This document shows positions 1 through 6,794 of a stretch of 64,000 nucleotides of DNA, piece after piece (the stretch's first letter is position 1; each line of letters opens with the position of its first letter). The stretch comes from Ruminococcus sp. 210702-SL.1.03 (lineage in GTDB: Bacteria > Bacillota > Clostridia > Oscillospirales > Ruminococcaceae). The translations under genes were made by a program, and so were the position numbers. The stretch is from contig NZ_JAJCLZ010000004.1 in assembly GCF_020559915.1 (NCBI RefSeq), positions 1 to 64,000 of the forward strand, read 5' to 3'. The notes beneath the pieces are model-generated. The model did not search any database. It had not been told where the DNA came from and saw only the letters and a program-made list of their open reading frames with translations.

Positions 1-478
1 TTGCCGGAATTTCTGTAATATCTGTCACGCACTTTTGCAGCGGTGCAGCCGCTGTAAAATCACGTTTCAGAAGATCATCGGATTTGCGTGCTTCACGGTC
101 GGCTTTGGTGATTCCATTGGGCTTTCGCTTGGGTCTATGGATCAGGTTTATCTGCTCCATCACGCAGCGAACGGTTGCTTCGCACGGTATTTTTATGTTA
201 TCAAGCTTGCCGACTTCTTTTCTGTACTTAAGCGCCTGATACATACGTACTCTGCCGTAATCCGCATTTTCTTCGTCCTCATCATGAATTTTCAGCATCG
301 CATCTGCCAGCGGCTGATACTTCCATGGGGTGTCCTTACGCTCAAGATAACCGTAAAACGCCTGCCTGCTGACTTGCAGAGCTTTGCAGTAAAAGCGGAT
401 CTTTCCGGCGTTTTTGCCGTCATCGGTTCGATATGCAATATATTTCAATCGCTGCTCTTTCCGGACTTCTGACGGCAT
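1..478 (-). CDS. IS3-family transposase OrfB (DDE integrase part), partial
   Basis: Reading the minus strand from the ATG at 478 gives an open frame to the window edge that starts MPSEVRKEQRLKYIAYR. It then shows an HTH_21-like segment (YCKALQVSRQAFYGYL, then YGRVRMYQALKY). It ends with CVTDITEIPA, where the TDIT motif carries the first Asp of the DDE triad of IS3 transposases. Only about 159 residues are present; the rest of the catalytic core is outside the window. It overlaps orfA by 34 nt in the -1 frame. In this family OrfB is normally made as an OrfAB fusion through frameshifting, so the ATG at 478 may be used little or not at all. Confidence 0.85.
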   Translation of the reverse strand, partial: MPSEVRKEQRLKYIAYRTDDGKNAGKIRFYCKALQVSRQAFYGYLERKDTPWKYQPLADAMLKIHDEDEENADYGRVRMYQALKYRKEVGKLDNIKIPCEATVRCVMEQINLIHRPKRKPNGITKADREARKSDDLLKRDFTAAAPLQKCVTDITEIPA

Positions 479-783
479 GCAGCGAAAAAAGCCGCCGCAT
501 CCTCCAAAAACTCATTCATTTCGCTTAAGCGTTTGTTTTCCTTTTCCAATGCTTTGATCCGCTTCCTCAGCTGCTGGTTTTCTTCGGCGATATTCAGGGA
601 TTCTTCCGGGCTGCGTTCTCCACAGCCGATATCAAGGCTTCCGATTTTTGCTTTTCTGATCCAGCCGTACAGCGTATTTACAGGAATTTGAAGTTCATTT
701 GCTGCATTTACCGCACCAATCTTTTTTGCAAGCTTTACCGCCTGCACCTTGTACTCATTTTCATATTGTTTATTTTCTGACAT
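445..783 (-). CDS. IS3-family transposase OrfA (HTH_Tnp_1)
   Basis: A 112-residue protein. The N-terminal half is a helix-turn-helix (YKVQAVKLAKKIGAVNAANE, then NTLYGWIRK) of the HTH_Tnp_1 type that binds the IS ends. The C-terminal half is a leucine-zipper-like coiled coil (ENQQLRKRIKALEKENKRL). This length and layout are normal for IS3 OrfA. The start is supported by GGAGGT six bases upstream (790-795) and by a clear promoter. A slippery heptamer near the 3' end should shift a fraction of ribosomes into orfB. Confidence 0.9.
   Translation of the reverse strand: MSENKQYENEYKVQAVKLAKKIGAVNAANELQIPVNTLYGWIRKAKIGSLDIGCGERSPEESLNIAEENQQLRKRIKALEKENKRLSEMNEFLEDAAAFFAACRQKSGKSSD
484..490 (-). promoter_or_regulatory. 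Programmed -1 frameshift heptamer T TTT TTC in orfA
   Basis: On the minus strand the orfA codons GCT TTT TTC contain T-TTT-TTC in the zero frame, a canonical X-XXY-YYZ slippery heptamer. After a -1 slip the next codons are CGC TGC ATG CCG, which enter the orfB frame directly. This fits OrfAB production in IS3 elements. No downstream pseudoknot was worked out. Confidence 0.7.
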
Positions 784-810
784 TTCTTTACCTCCATTTT
801 TTCTCTTTCT

Positions 811-839
811 ATTTTACTTCTTTGAGGTTGGAGTGTCAA
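811..839 (-). promoter_or_regulatory. Promoter of the IS3 transposase
   Basis: The minus strand has TTGACA (834-839), 17 bp, then TAAAAT (811-816). It is followed by the GGAGGT ribosome site and the orfA ATG at 783. Confidence 0.75.
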
Positions 840-858
840 GTTTTATTATACTATATCA

Positions 859-1572
859 GTGGCAACGACAGCAGAGTGGGAGACACAACTGCAAAGGATA
901 GCAAAGGGGCAGATCTCTGCTGACAGCTTCATTGATGAAATAGAAAACCACGTTAAAAACATGACAAAGAGTTATTCATCACCAGCAGAAAATACAGTCC
1001 TCTCTACGCGCTTTGAAGCTATCGGCAAGTGTCCTAGGTGCGGCGCAGAGGTGAGGTCATACAGCAAGGTCTACGCTTGCGAGAAAGGCAAGGAAGCTTG
1101 TGGATTCGGTTTGCCGAAAAATATATGCAAGAAAGATATATCTGAAACACAGGCGGCAAAGCTACTCGAAAAAGGGAGAACAGATGTGCTGAAAGGTTTT
1201 ATCGGAAAATCGGGCAAAAGCTTTTCAGCTTTTTTATCTTTACAAGACGATATGAGCGTAAAGCTTGAGCTGCCTGAGTATGAAACAAAAGTCGTAGGTA
1301 TATGTCCGCGTTGCGGCTGCGATGTGACGGAAACACCAAAGGCATTTAGCTGCTGCGGCGGTAAGGGCTGCGGCTTCACACTTTGGAAAGAGGATAAAAA
1401 GCGTGGCATAAAAGTCAGTGCGGCTTCCGCCGCCAGTCTTTTAAAGGGAAAAACGGCAACTCTGAGTGCAGTAAATTCAAAAGGTGAAAAATACAAAGGG
1501 ACGTTTGAGCTTGTTGATACGGGAAAGTATGTTAATCTTAGATATGTTGCGAAAAAATACAATGGAGGTTGA
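859..1572 (+). pseudogene. topB: DNA topoisomerase III, C-terminal fragment cut by the IS element
   Basis: This is the 3' end of a topB-like gene. The frame is open from about 826, and the GTG at 859 is only the first possible start, not a natural one. The fragment begins with TTAEWETQLQRIAKG, the segment that precedes the C-terminal tail of topoisomerase III, so the toprim and catalytic domains are missing. Two zinc-ribbon repeats follow: CPRCGAEV with a second Cys group around residues 57-82, and CPRCGCDV with a Cys group around residues 148-170. Such zinc-tailed topoisomerase III proteins are common on integrative conjugative elements. The IS element sits directly upstream. The fragment cannot have topoisomerase activity. 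Confidence 0.8.
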
Positions 1573-1636
1573 CAATGATGTGGTCAAATGGTAATTGACA
1601 GCGAAACTAAATCATGATAAAATGAGAGGTACTTTA

Positions 1637-1999
1637 ATGAATAAAAAGAGCAAAATGATCGCTGCTAGCAGAAGCGAAGAAAAACGTTTGTTATCGTTAC
1701 TTGACAAAAGAGAATTCGGTAAGACAGAAATAAATAAACAGCTCATTTCGGAGTTTTTTTCAGAACTTAAGCGCCTTGATATGATTCCCCCTATTTTGAA
1801 AGATGATATTACAGAAATAACATTTAAAAACAAGCTGAAATATATGAATGACTTTAGAGAATATTATATTGATGGGGATTATTTCAATGCGATCGGTGCA
1901 ATAAATGATTTTATCAGATTTTCCCTTAGCTTATTCGAGCCTTCTGCCAAAGCAATGCTTCTAGCTGCATGGAAAATGGTGAATGAAAATGATTTTTAG
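1637..1999 (+). CDS. Hypothetical protein, first gene of an AT-rich two-gene module
   Basis: A 120-residue, lysine-rich, mostly helical protein with no family that I recognise. Longer starts exist at 1595 and 1622. I chose the ATG at 1637 because GAGAGG precedes it at a normal distance. The 3' end overlaps the next gene by 17 nt, so the two are probably translationally coupled. Base composition is clearly more AT-rich than the surrounding chromosome, which suggests acquisition by transfer. The small-then-large overlapping layout resembles toxin-antitoxin or small defence modules, but nothing in the sequence proves this. Confidence 0.6.
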   Translation: MNKKSKMIAASRSEEKRLLSLLDKREFGKTEINKQLISEFFSELKRLDMIPPILKDDITEITFKNKLKYMNDFREYYIDGDYFNAIGAINDFIRFSLSLFEPSAKAMLLAAWKMVNENDF

Positions 2000-2831
2000 C
2001 AAAGAATGTATGTCTATAAATGATGCCAAAAAGTTAATAGAAATTGAAACTAATAATTCCAAAAAGTATTTTATTGTTTTAAAAGAATTACTCGAAAGAC
2101 TTAATTGCTTTAGTGAAATAAAAGAAAAATTGATTTTCTTGGATTACAATATAACATTGATCAAGGAATCGGTAATAGCTGAGTATGCCGCCTTGGCAAC
2201 TCTTCCATATTACTGCAATGCGACAGACGATTACATAATAAGGCTACATAGCTGCATAATGACTTTTTCCTCCTATAATAGCCATGACGGGATAGTAAAT
2301 TCCTATAAAAAATCAATATTAACGACTGCAGTTAAACCTAAGAGTATCGTTGAGTTTATAAAGAATAAAAAACTTGACAATATTCATCAAGCAGTTTTTG
2401 TTTCAGAACTTAACATGATAGCAGCTTACGAGGACGGCTATCACAGATTGGCGGCAGTAAAGTATTTAAGAGAGAGCATTGATATTCCTGTTCGCATAAT
2501 TGATTTCGAAAATCAGTATGATCATATTTCAACTAACGGAGTTTATTGGTTCGATTTTAATGGCAATTATAAAGAGCTTTCGTCGGATTACAGATTTCCG
2601 TTGTTGTATACTCTTTGCAAAATAAAAAGTGTTATATGTGGATCATCTTGTCGGCAAATACTTGATTTTGACGGTATTCACTATAGTAATGATAACACTA
2701 TAGCCTATGATCCGGAACCGCTTATTACTTTTTCAAAAGATCACAACATAAAGCTTTCGCTTTCAACTATTAACTCAAAAGCTATTTACAATAAAGCAAA
2801 AACAACTTTACTAAAAATCAAAGAAAAATGA
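1983..2831 (+). CDS. Hypothetical protein with ParB-like DGYHR motif
   Basis: A 282-residue protein. The middle contains AYEDGYHRLAAVKYL followed by IDIPVRIIDFE, at about residues 148-177. This pattern, D-G-(Y/H)-H-R-L-A-A, a helix, then a hydrophobic strand after IPV, is typical of the ParB/sulfiredoxin fold that binds or cleaves nucleotides. The rest is not recognisable. The N-terminal ~100 residues are helical, and the C-terminal part has aromatic-rich strands (GVYWFDFNGNYKEL). It overlaps the preceding gene by 17 nt and ends just before a strong terminator, so the pair is one transcription unit. Function is unknown; nucleotide or DNA binding is an inference from the motif only. Confidence 0.6.
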   Translation: MKMIFSKECMSINDAKKLIEIETNNSKKYFIVLKELLERLNCFSEIKEKLIFLDYNITLIKESVIAEYAALATLPYYCNATDDYIIRLHSCIMTFSSYNSHDGIVNSYKKSILTTAVKPKSIVEFIKNKKLDNIHQAVFVSELNMIAAYEDGYHRLAAVKYLRESIDIPVRIIDFENQYDHISTNGVYWFDFNGNYKELSSDYRFPLLYTLCKIKSVICGSSCRQILDFDGIHYSNDNTIAYDPEPLITFSKDHNIKLSLSTINSKAIYNKAKTTLLKIKEK

Positions 2832-2834
2832 TTT

Positions 2835-2861
2835 AAAGCAGCTATAAATGGCTGCTTTTTT
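2835..2861 (+). terminator. Rho-independent terminator of the two-gene module
   Basis: AAAGCAGC, an 8-nt loop, then GCTGCTTTTTT directly after the stop codon at 2831. Confidence 0.75.
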
Positions 2862-2921
2862 ATATACAAAAAAAGAGAACAGCATAGTGCGAATATGCCG
2901 TCCTCAGAAAGAAGAATTAAT

Positions 2922-3614
2922 ATGAAAATACCAAATGCAATTTTAACCCAAACCAAAGGAAATGCTCTGAAAGTTGCCTGCAAGCTTTACAGTCTTGTCA
3001 ATGAGAATAGAAAGAGCCGTAACGGTTACGAGATCTGTGTGAAACAATCTACTCTCTCTAAAGCCTGCGGACTTAGTGTGTCTACAGTCAAGCGTGCCCT
3101 TTCGGAACTCGCTGAGAAGAATATAATAGTAAACAGATACAGGACCACTCGTGAAAACGGTCATCAAAGCAGTTATCATTACACTATGGCGTTTTTCAAC
3201 AAGTTTTTTTATATGCGCTATGATGTTTTTTCATATGCTCTCACGGCGCAGGAATTTACGCTGTACGCCGCAATGTGCAAGCTGCGTACTAATACTATCA
3301 ATTCATTTTATCAGTCTTTAAACGACCTTTCACGCATTCTGAATGCGGATAAATCAGATATATGCCGCACTTGCAGCAGGCTGATCGAAAAAGGGCTTAT
3401 AGTAAAGCAGCTAAAGCGTACAAAGCTTGGCGACTATACTGATAACACATACTTCGTGGTAGTACGCTTGCGCGGTACTATAAAAAAGAAGAGACGGTCG
3501 CGTTGTCACCATAAATTCACATATATTATATCACCTAAATTTGACTATGTCAATAGCTGCCGCAGAAAATCTATGCATATCTGCTCTGAAAGTTTTATAG
3601 GGGGTAGTGGGTAA
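2922..3614 (+). CDS. Winged-helix DNA-binding protein (mobile-element replication or regulation type)
   Basis: A 230-residue protein from the ATG at 2922; an upstream ATG at 2895 lacks a better ribosome site. It holds two winged-helix units. The first (about residues 20-75) has QSTLSKACGLSVSTVKRALS, a textbook HTH with recognition helix. The second (about 105-160) has LNDLSRILNADKSDICRTCS. A basic tail (KKKRRSRCHHK) follows. Similar two-wing proteins sit beside integrases in Clostridia elements, where they act as replication initiators or regulators. Its position 280 nt upstream of the integrase fits that setting. Confidence 0.6.
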   Translation: MKIPNAILTQTKGNALKVACKLYSLVNENRKSRNGYEICVKQSTLSKACGLSVSTVKRALSELAEKNIIVNRYRTTRENGHQSSYHYTMAFFNKFFYMRYDVFSYALTAQEFTLYAAMCKLRTNTINSFYQSLNDLSRILNADKSDICRTCSRLIEKGLIVKQLKRTKLGDYTDNTYFVVVRLRGTIKKKRRSRCHHKFTYIISPKFDYVNSCRRKSMHICSESFIGGSG

Positions 3615-3891
3615 AATGAACCCTCATTATATAAACCCACTTAGTCATGTCTTTTAGAGAGTAAAAAATATGATCTAAGATATATAACTTTGTTAAGTAT
3701 ATATACATACGAACACTCGGGGTTTGTCAGCTGCGCTGCGCTTTGCATTGTTATGAGTACAAAATTATCTTTTTTTCTTTAAAAGAAATTTTAAATATTG
3801 CTATATAATTGACTTTATGCCAATGATGTTATATAATATATGATGTCTGTAAAAAGACTTGTGTAAAAATACTATAAGGAGAAAGAGAATA

Positions 3892-4881
3892 ATGGAAAAT
3901 CAAATGAAGTCACTAACGTTCGCAGAGCACGCAAAAACCGTGCTAATGATCAAACAGTACAAGGTGCGTGATAATACATATCAGTTGCACTGGGAATCGC
4001 TGTGCAGAAATCATCTTTTGCCGTATTTCGGCGCACTGCCTATAGACAGTATCAAGCGCAACGATATTGAGATGTATTTTATCTTGTACCGCGATTATGC
4101 GAGAGAAACTCTTAAATCACATTTTTCTGTGCTTAACGAAATAATGGATAATGCGTATGTCAATGATATTATACCAAAAAATCCATGTGAGCATTTCAAG
4201 ATTCAGGTGGGCGGCAAAACAAAGAAAAAACGCGTCTACACACCTGAGCAAGCTGATCTTGTTTTGGCATACTCAAAGTATCACCGCTTTGGGCTTGAAA
4301 TTGATCTGTTATTGAATTGTGGATTGACGCGCTCTGAACTGCTGGGTATTAAGTGGGACGATATAGATAATCAAAATCAACTGATATATATCCAGCGAGG
4401 TGTTACAGTGCGTCAGGGCGGCAGCAGTGCCGAAAGCAGCCGTGTCGTCATCAACGATACAAAGAACGAGTACCGTGAAAGGGTGATAGCCGTATCTGAC
4501 GAAACGATGGAGCACATAAACCGCGCTCCGCGTGAGCTGCTGCTAGGTAGGAATGTTCAAAAGAAAACGCCAGGGCACTATGTGTATCCGGAATTTCTCA
4601 TATATAACCGCTTCGGAAAAGTGTGCAGTCCTGATTCATGGTACATTCGCAGATACAAAGTTTTCATGCAGGAAATGCACAATCACTATCTCAAGCAAGG
4701 CGTAAACGTTCCGATGCTTACACCTCACGAGCTGCGACACACACGCGCTTCGATATGGGTCAACGAAGGTAAGAACCCATATGCGATAGCCGCACAGCTC
4801 GGCTGGTCAGATCTCGATATGCTCAGCCGTGTTTATGGACATAGGGATATACAGTTGTTGCGAAAGCAGCTGGGGATTTGA
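3892..4881 (+). CDS. Tyrosine recombinase (integrase)
   Basis: A 329-residue site-specific recombinase. The start at 3892 has AAGGAG ten bases upstream; the longer start at 3859 has no ribosome site. Residues 1-105 form the SAM-like core-binding domain (VRDNTYQLHWESLCRNHLLP). The catalytic domain shows Arg147 (GLTRSELLGIKW), Lys191 as candidate beta-hairpin lysine, H279-E-L-R282-H283, Trp305 in the His/Trp position, and nucleophile Tyr315 in SRVYGH. All catalytic residues are present, so it may be active. It is the likely integrase of the island between the IS element and the tRNA-Pro gene. No excisionase or relaxase is visible. Confidence 0.9.
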   Translation: MENQMKSLTFAEHAKTVLMIKQYKVRDNTYQLHWESLCRNHLLPYFGALPIDSIKRNDIEMYFILYRDYARETLKSHFSVLNEIMDNAYVNDIIPKNPCEHFKIQVGGKTKKKRVYTPEQADLVLAYSKYHRFGLEIDLLLNCGLTRSELLGIKWDDIDNQNQLIYIQRGVTVRQGGSSAESSRVVINDTKNEYRERVIAVSDETMEHINRAPRELLLGRNVQKKTPGHYVYPEFLIYNRFGKVCSPDSWYIRRYKVFMQEMHNHYLKQGVNVPMLTPHELRHTRASIWVNEGKNPYAIAAQLGWSDLDMLSRVYGHRDIQLLRKQLGI

Positions 4882-4891
4882 CTGTAACTAC

Positions 4892-4920
4892 TTGACATTA
4901 TATTATCAATGTGATATAAT
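4892..4920 (+). promoter_or_regulatory. Promoter of the small membrane protein gene
   Basis: TTGACA (4892-4897), 17 bp, TATAAT (4915-4920). The block around its -35 box is nearly repeated at 5500-5520. Confidence 0.75.
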
Positions 4921-4955
4921 ATACCAAAGAATTACTAGAAAAACGGGGTAGGAAC

Positions 4956-5423
4956 ATGAATCGTATCGATGAAAAACAAAAAGTCAAAGTCATAGTCCAT
5001 AAGGAATCAACATTTGATAATGTAATAGCCATTTTAGCATTTTTGGCAGTTGTATTTTCTATATTTATGATCGTGACATTTTGGCCGACAATTTTCTCGC
5101 TAATTGATTCACCAAAAGATTTTTTAAAATTTTTGCCTATGCTATTATCATTTACTGTTCCGGCAATATTTTTAGAAGTGAAAAACAAGATTCCTGTTTT
5201 ATTAAGACCTTTGATAGTGTCCTTAGTTGTAACATTTTTTACGGAACTAGAAAGGGTTATAAAAAGTGGTTTCTCAATAATACGGATCGAGGGCATAGAG
5301 AAAATAGCGTTATATTATCTAATCTTCCTATTTGGATCAATTCCACTAGTGCTAGTATTATTTATTATTGGTTTTATAGTAAGAAGCATAATCAGAGCAG
5401 TAGAAAAACATAAGGAAAACTAA
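4956..5423 (+). CDS. Small multi-pass membrane protein
   Basis: A 155-residue protein with a short charged N-terminus (MNRIDEKQKVKVIVHKE). About four hydrophobic segments follow: residues 22-46, 54-73, 80-97 and 113-143. The C-terminus is basic and probably cytoplasmic (RSIIRAVEKHKEN). I do not recognise the family. It has its own consensus promoter and a strong terminator, so it is a single-gene unit. Base composition is AT-rich like other genes of the island. A cargo or immunity-type role is possible but not shown. Confidence 0.65.
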   Translation: MNRIDEKQKVKVIVHKESTFDNVIAILAFLAVVFSIFMIVTFWPTIFSLIDSPKDFLKFLPMLLSFTVPAIFLEVKNKIPVLLRPLIVSLVVTFFTELERVIKSGFSIIRIEGIEKIALYYLIFLFGSIPLVLVLFIIGFIVRSIIRAVEKHKEN

Positions 5424-5457
5424 AGGAGCTGCACTTCTCGTGCAGCTCCTTTTTTTT
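5422..5457 (+). terminator. Strong Rho-independent terminator
   Basis: A 13-bp GC-rich stem (AAAGGAGCTGCAC with its complement) closed by a 5-nt loop and followed by eight T. It overlaps the stop codon of the membrane protein gene. Confidence 0.9.
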
Positions 5458-5509
5458 GCCTAAAGGCAGATATTCTACCAAAAAAATTCATAAAATTTAC
5501 TGTGACTAC

Positions 5510-5538
5510 TTGACATTATGCCGCCAATATGTTATAAT
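5510..5538 (+). promoter_or_regulatory. Plus-strand promoter of the convergent RNA pair
   Basis: TTGACA (5510-5515), 17 bp, TATAAT (5533-5538). No ORF with a ribosome site follows. The transcript would end at the terminator at 5685-5720. Confidence 0.7.
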
Positions 5539-5552
5539 ATAAGAGTAAAATA

Positions 5553-5648
5553 AATAACAAAACGGGCTGCTCAGTGTTACCAGCACCAAACAGCCCATCA
5601 CCCTAAACGATACGGTCATATCGTCAGGACTTAGTTTTGCGTTCATTG
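5553..5648 (-). ncRNA. Candidate minus-strand small RNA of a convergent pair
   Basis: A consensus minus-strand promoter is TTGACA (5677-5682), 17 bp, TATAAT (5654-5659). The transcript contains a small hairpin (ACGATA/TATCGT, about 5608-5625). It then has a terminator-like hairpin with GGGCTG/CAGCCC arms (5564-5596) followed by a T-rich tail. The length is about 95 nt. A 60-codon frame with a hydrophobic stretch runs through it, but it passes through the terminator and its start lies upstream of the promoter. Confidence 0.5.
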
Positions 5649-5653
5649 CTACC

Positions 5654-5682
5654 ATTATAGCATGAATAATAGATTTTGTCAA
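5654..5682 (-). promoter_or_regulatory. Minus-strand promoter of the convergent RNA pair
   Basis: TTGACA (5677-5682) and TATAAT (5654-5659) on the minus strand, spaced by 17 bp. Confidence 0.7.
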
Positions 5683-5872
5683 GGCCATACCTAGTATCTT
5701 TTAGGTATGGTTCTTTATTTTATCACAATATCTTCACAGTGTGGTTGACAGCTTGCAGATATTAGAATCTTGAAAATTGAATCCTCATGCTCTCCGGACT
5801 AATGATAAGGTAGATTGGAAGTGTCCGGTATTAAGCTGATGATGGCCACCCGATGACAAGGGAGTGACCTAA

Positions 5873-5989
5873 ATGCGTATGAACATCATATGCTCCCACG
5901 AGGAGCTGCGCACCATGTGCAACGCCCGGAGCATAGCAGCCTATGCAATGATATACAGTCTGCAAGAAAGACCCACACCGGTTAGGTGA
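5873..5989 (+). CDS. Possible 38-residue small protein
   Basis: The ATG at 5873 follows AAGGGAG with an 8-nt spacer, one of the better ribosome sites in this stretch. The peptide starts MRMNIICSHEELRTMC and ends QERPTPVR. It has three Met in the first 15 residues and a predicted helical middle (RSIAAYAMIYSLQ). The ribosome site can pair with GGCCACCC just upstream, so translation might be structure-controlled. No homolog is known to me. It is the only plausible coding content in 5720-6340. Confidence 0.35.
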   Translation: MRMNIICSHEELRTMCNARSIAAYAMIYSLQERPTPVR

Positions 5990-6339
5990 TTTTAATTTTT
6001 TTCTTTCAAAGAAAGACTGTGAGCATACAGCGCCGCCGCGATCCTGAAACGGCTGTGCCGCCTATGAGCCTGCACGCTGATCCAACTGAGATCACAAAAG
6101 CTTAATTTACAATACAAGCAAGCCTGTATAAGCCCTTTCGGCTGCTCGACATAGAGTGCGATACAAGCTGTAAGAGCAGAGGTCGAAAATGCGATCCGCA
6201 GTTTATACTGTTTATATATTACTCAACCGATTATCGGTTGAGATGAACGCATCAGTTTTGGTGCTTTCATCTTTGCCGATAATGGCTTATTAACACAATA
6301 GCGTGACCACTTTTACAATGATCACGCATTAGTTGTTGG
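5990..6339. other. Gene-free stretch between the island and tRNA-Pro
   Basis: No reading frame with a ribosome site was seen. The stretch contains a perfect 21-bp palindrome (6222-6242) and a hairpin downstream of the tRNA (GCGTGATCA and TGGTCACGC on the minus strand, 6301-6327). A few short stems, such as AAGCCctttcGGCT near 6133, could belong to a structured RNA. I recognise no known RNA family. Confidence 0.4.
6222..6242. repeat. Perfect palindrome, 10-bp arms around one base
   Basis: CTCAACCGAT, one T, ATCGGTTGAG. There is no T-run on either side, so it looks like a protein-binding site or recombination site rather than a terminator. Confidence 0.5.
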
Positions 6340-6413
6340 TCGGAGTGACGGGACTTGAACCCACGGCCTCTACCACCCCAAGGTAGCGCGCTACCAATCT
6401 GCGCCACACCCCG
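6340..6413 (-). tRNA. tRNA-Pro (anticodon UGG)
   Basis: The minus strand folds as a complete cloverleaf. The acceptor stem CGGGGTG pairs with CACTCCG and is followed by discriminator A at 6340. The anticodon stem CTACC/GGTAG encloses the loop TTGGGGT with anticodon TGG. The T arm contains GGTTCAAGTCC. CCA is not encoded. The 3' end faces the integrase-bearing island, as usual for tRNA genes used as integration sites, but I found no second copy of the tRNA 3' end in the window. Confidence 0.95.
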
Positions 6414-6713
6414 ACGACTTTAATATTATAGCACATAATTTCACCCGTGTCAACAATTTTTGCACGGAAATTTGTTAATATTCAGTAAATAAAAATAGAA
6501 GATATTATTAACTACGGTTTTTGCAATACTTGTGCGACAAAAAATAGATTTTGTCCGTATAAAGTGTGTATTTTTTATTGTTTGTAAGAAAAAATACATA
6601 AATTCATAACAAAATATGCCCTATCTTGCTGATATAATGTATATATAAATATAGTATAGCGCTGGTTTTGTCGCTTTTTCAGACTTTTTACAAACATTAT
6701 ACAGCGCTCTGCC
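6414..6713. other. Intergenic stretch upstream of ppk1
   Basis: AT-rich, with no credible gene. It holds the divergent upstream regions of the tRNA-Pro gene and ppk1. The only clear signal is the ppk1 promoter just after it. Confidence 0.5.
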
Positions 6714-6742
6714 TTGTAACATGCGCATATTTGCGGTATAAT
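6714..6742 (+). promoter_or_regulatory. Promoter of ppk1
   Basis: TTGTAA (6714-6719), 17 bp, TATAAT (6737-6742), about 50 nt before the start codon. Confidence 0.65.
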
Positions 6743-6794
6743 AGCATTATGCACCGCTTTTACATAGCGCGGCGGCAGTTCAGGAGGAGATAAT

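Larger units (their letters stand above)
1..850 (-). mobile_element. IS3-family insertion sequence, cut by the window edge
   Basis: This is the upstream part of an IS3-family element. It contains orfA, the start of orfB in the -1 frame, a frameshift signal and its own promoter. The right boundary is placed at about 850 because the next sequence (from about 826-859) is already topoisomerase III coding DNA. I could not identify the terminal inverted repeat or the target duplication with confidence, so the boundary is approximate. The other end lies outside the window. Confidence 0.8.
5545..5720 (+). ncRNA. Candidate plus-strand small RNA of a convergent pair
   Basis: The predicted transcript runs from just after the promoter at 5510-5538 to a terminator made of CCATACCTA (5685-5693), 8 nt, TAGGTATGG (5702-5710) and a T-rich tail. 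It is about 170 nt long, has no convincing reading frame, and is fully complementary to the minus-strand RNA over about 95 nt. This is the architecture of type I toxin-antitoxin or other antisense RNA pairs. Inferred from sequence signals only. Confidence 0.5.

Noticed and set aside
35..472. A 145-codon plus-strand frame at the left edge
   Set aside because: The opposite strand encodes IS3 OrfB with the TDIT catalytic motif, so the plus-strand frame is a shadow.
5506..5688. A 60-codon minus-strand frame with a hydrophobic stretch, considered as a type I toxin
   Set aside because: The ATG lies upstream of the minus-strand -10 box, no ribosome site is present, and the frame runs through the terminator hairpin.
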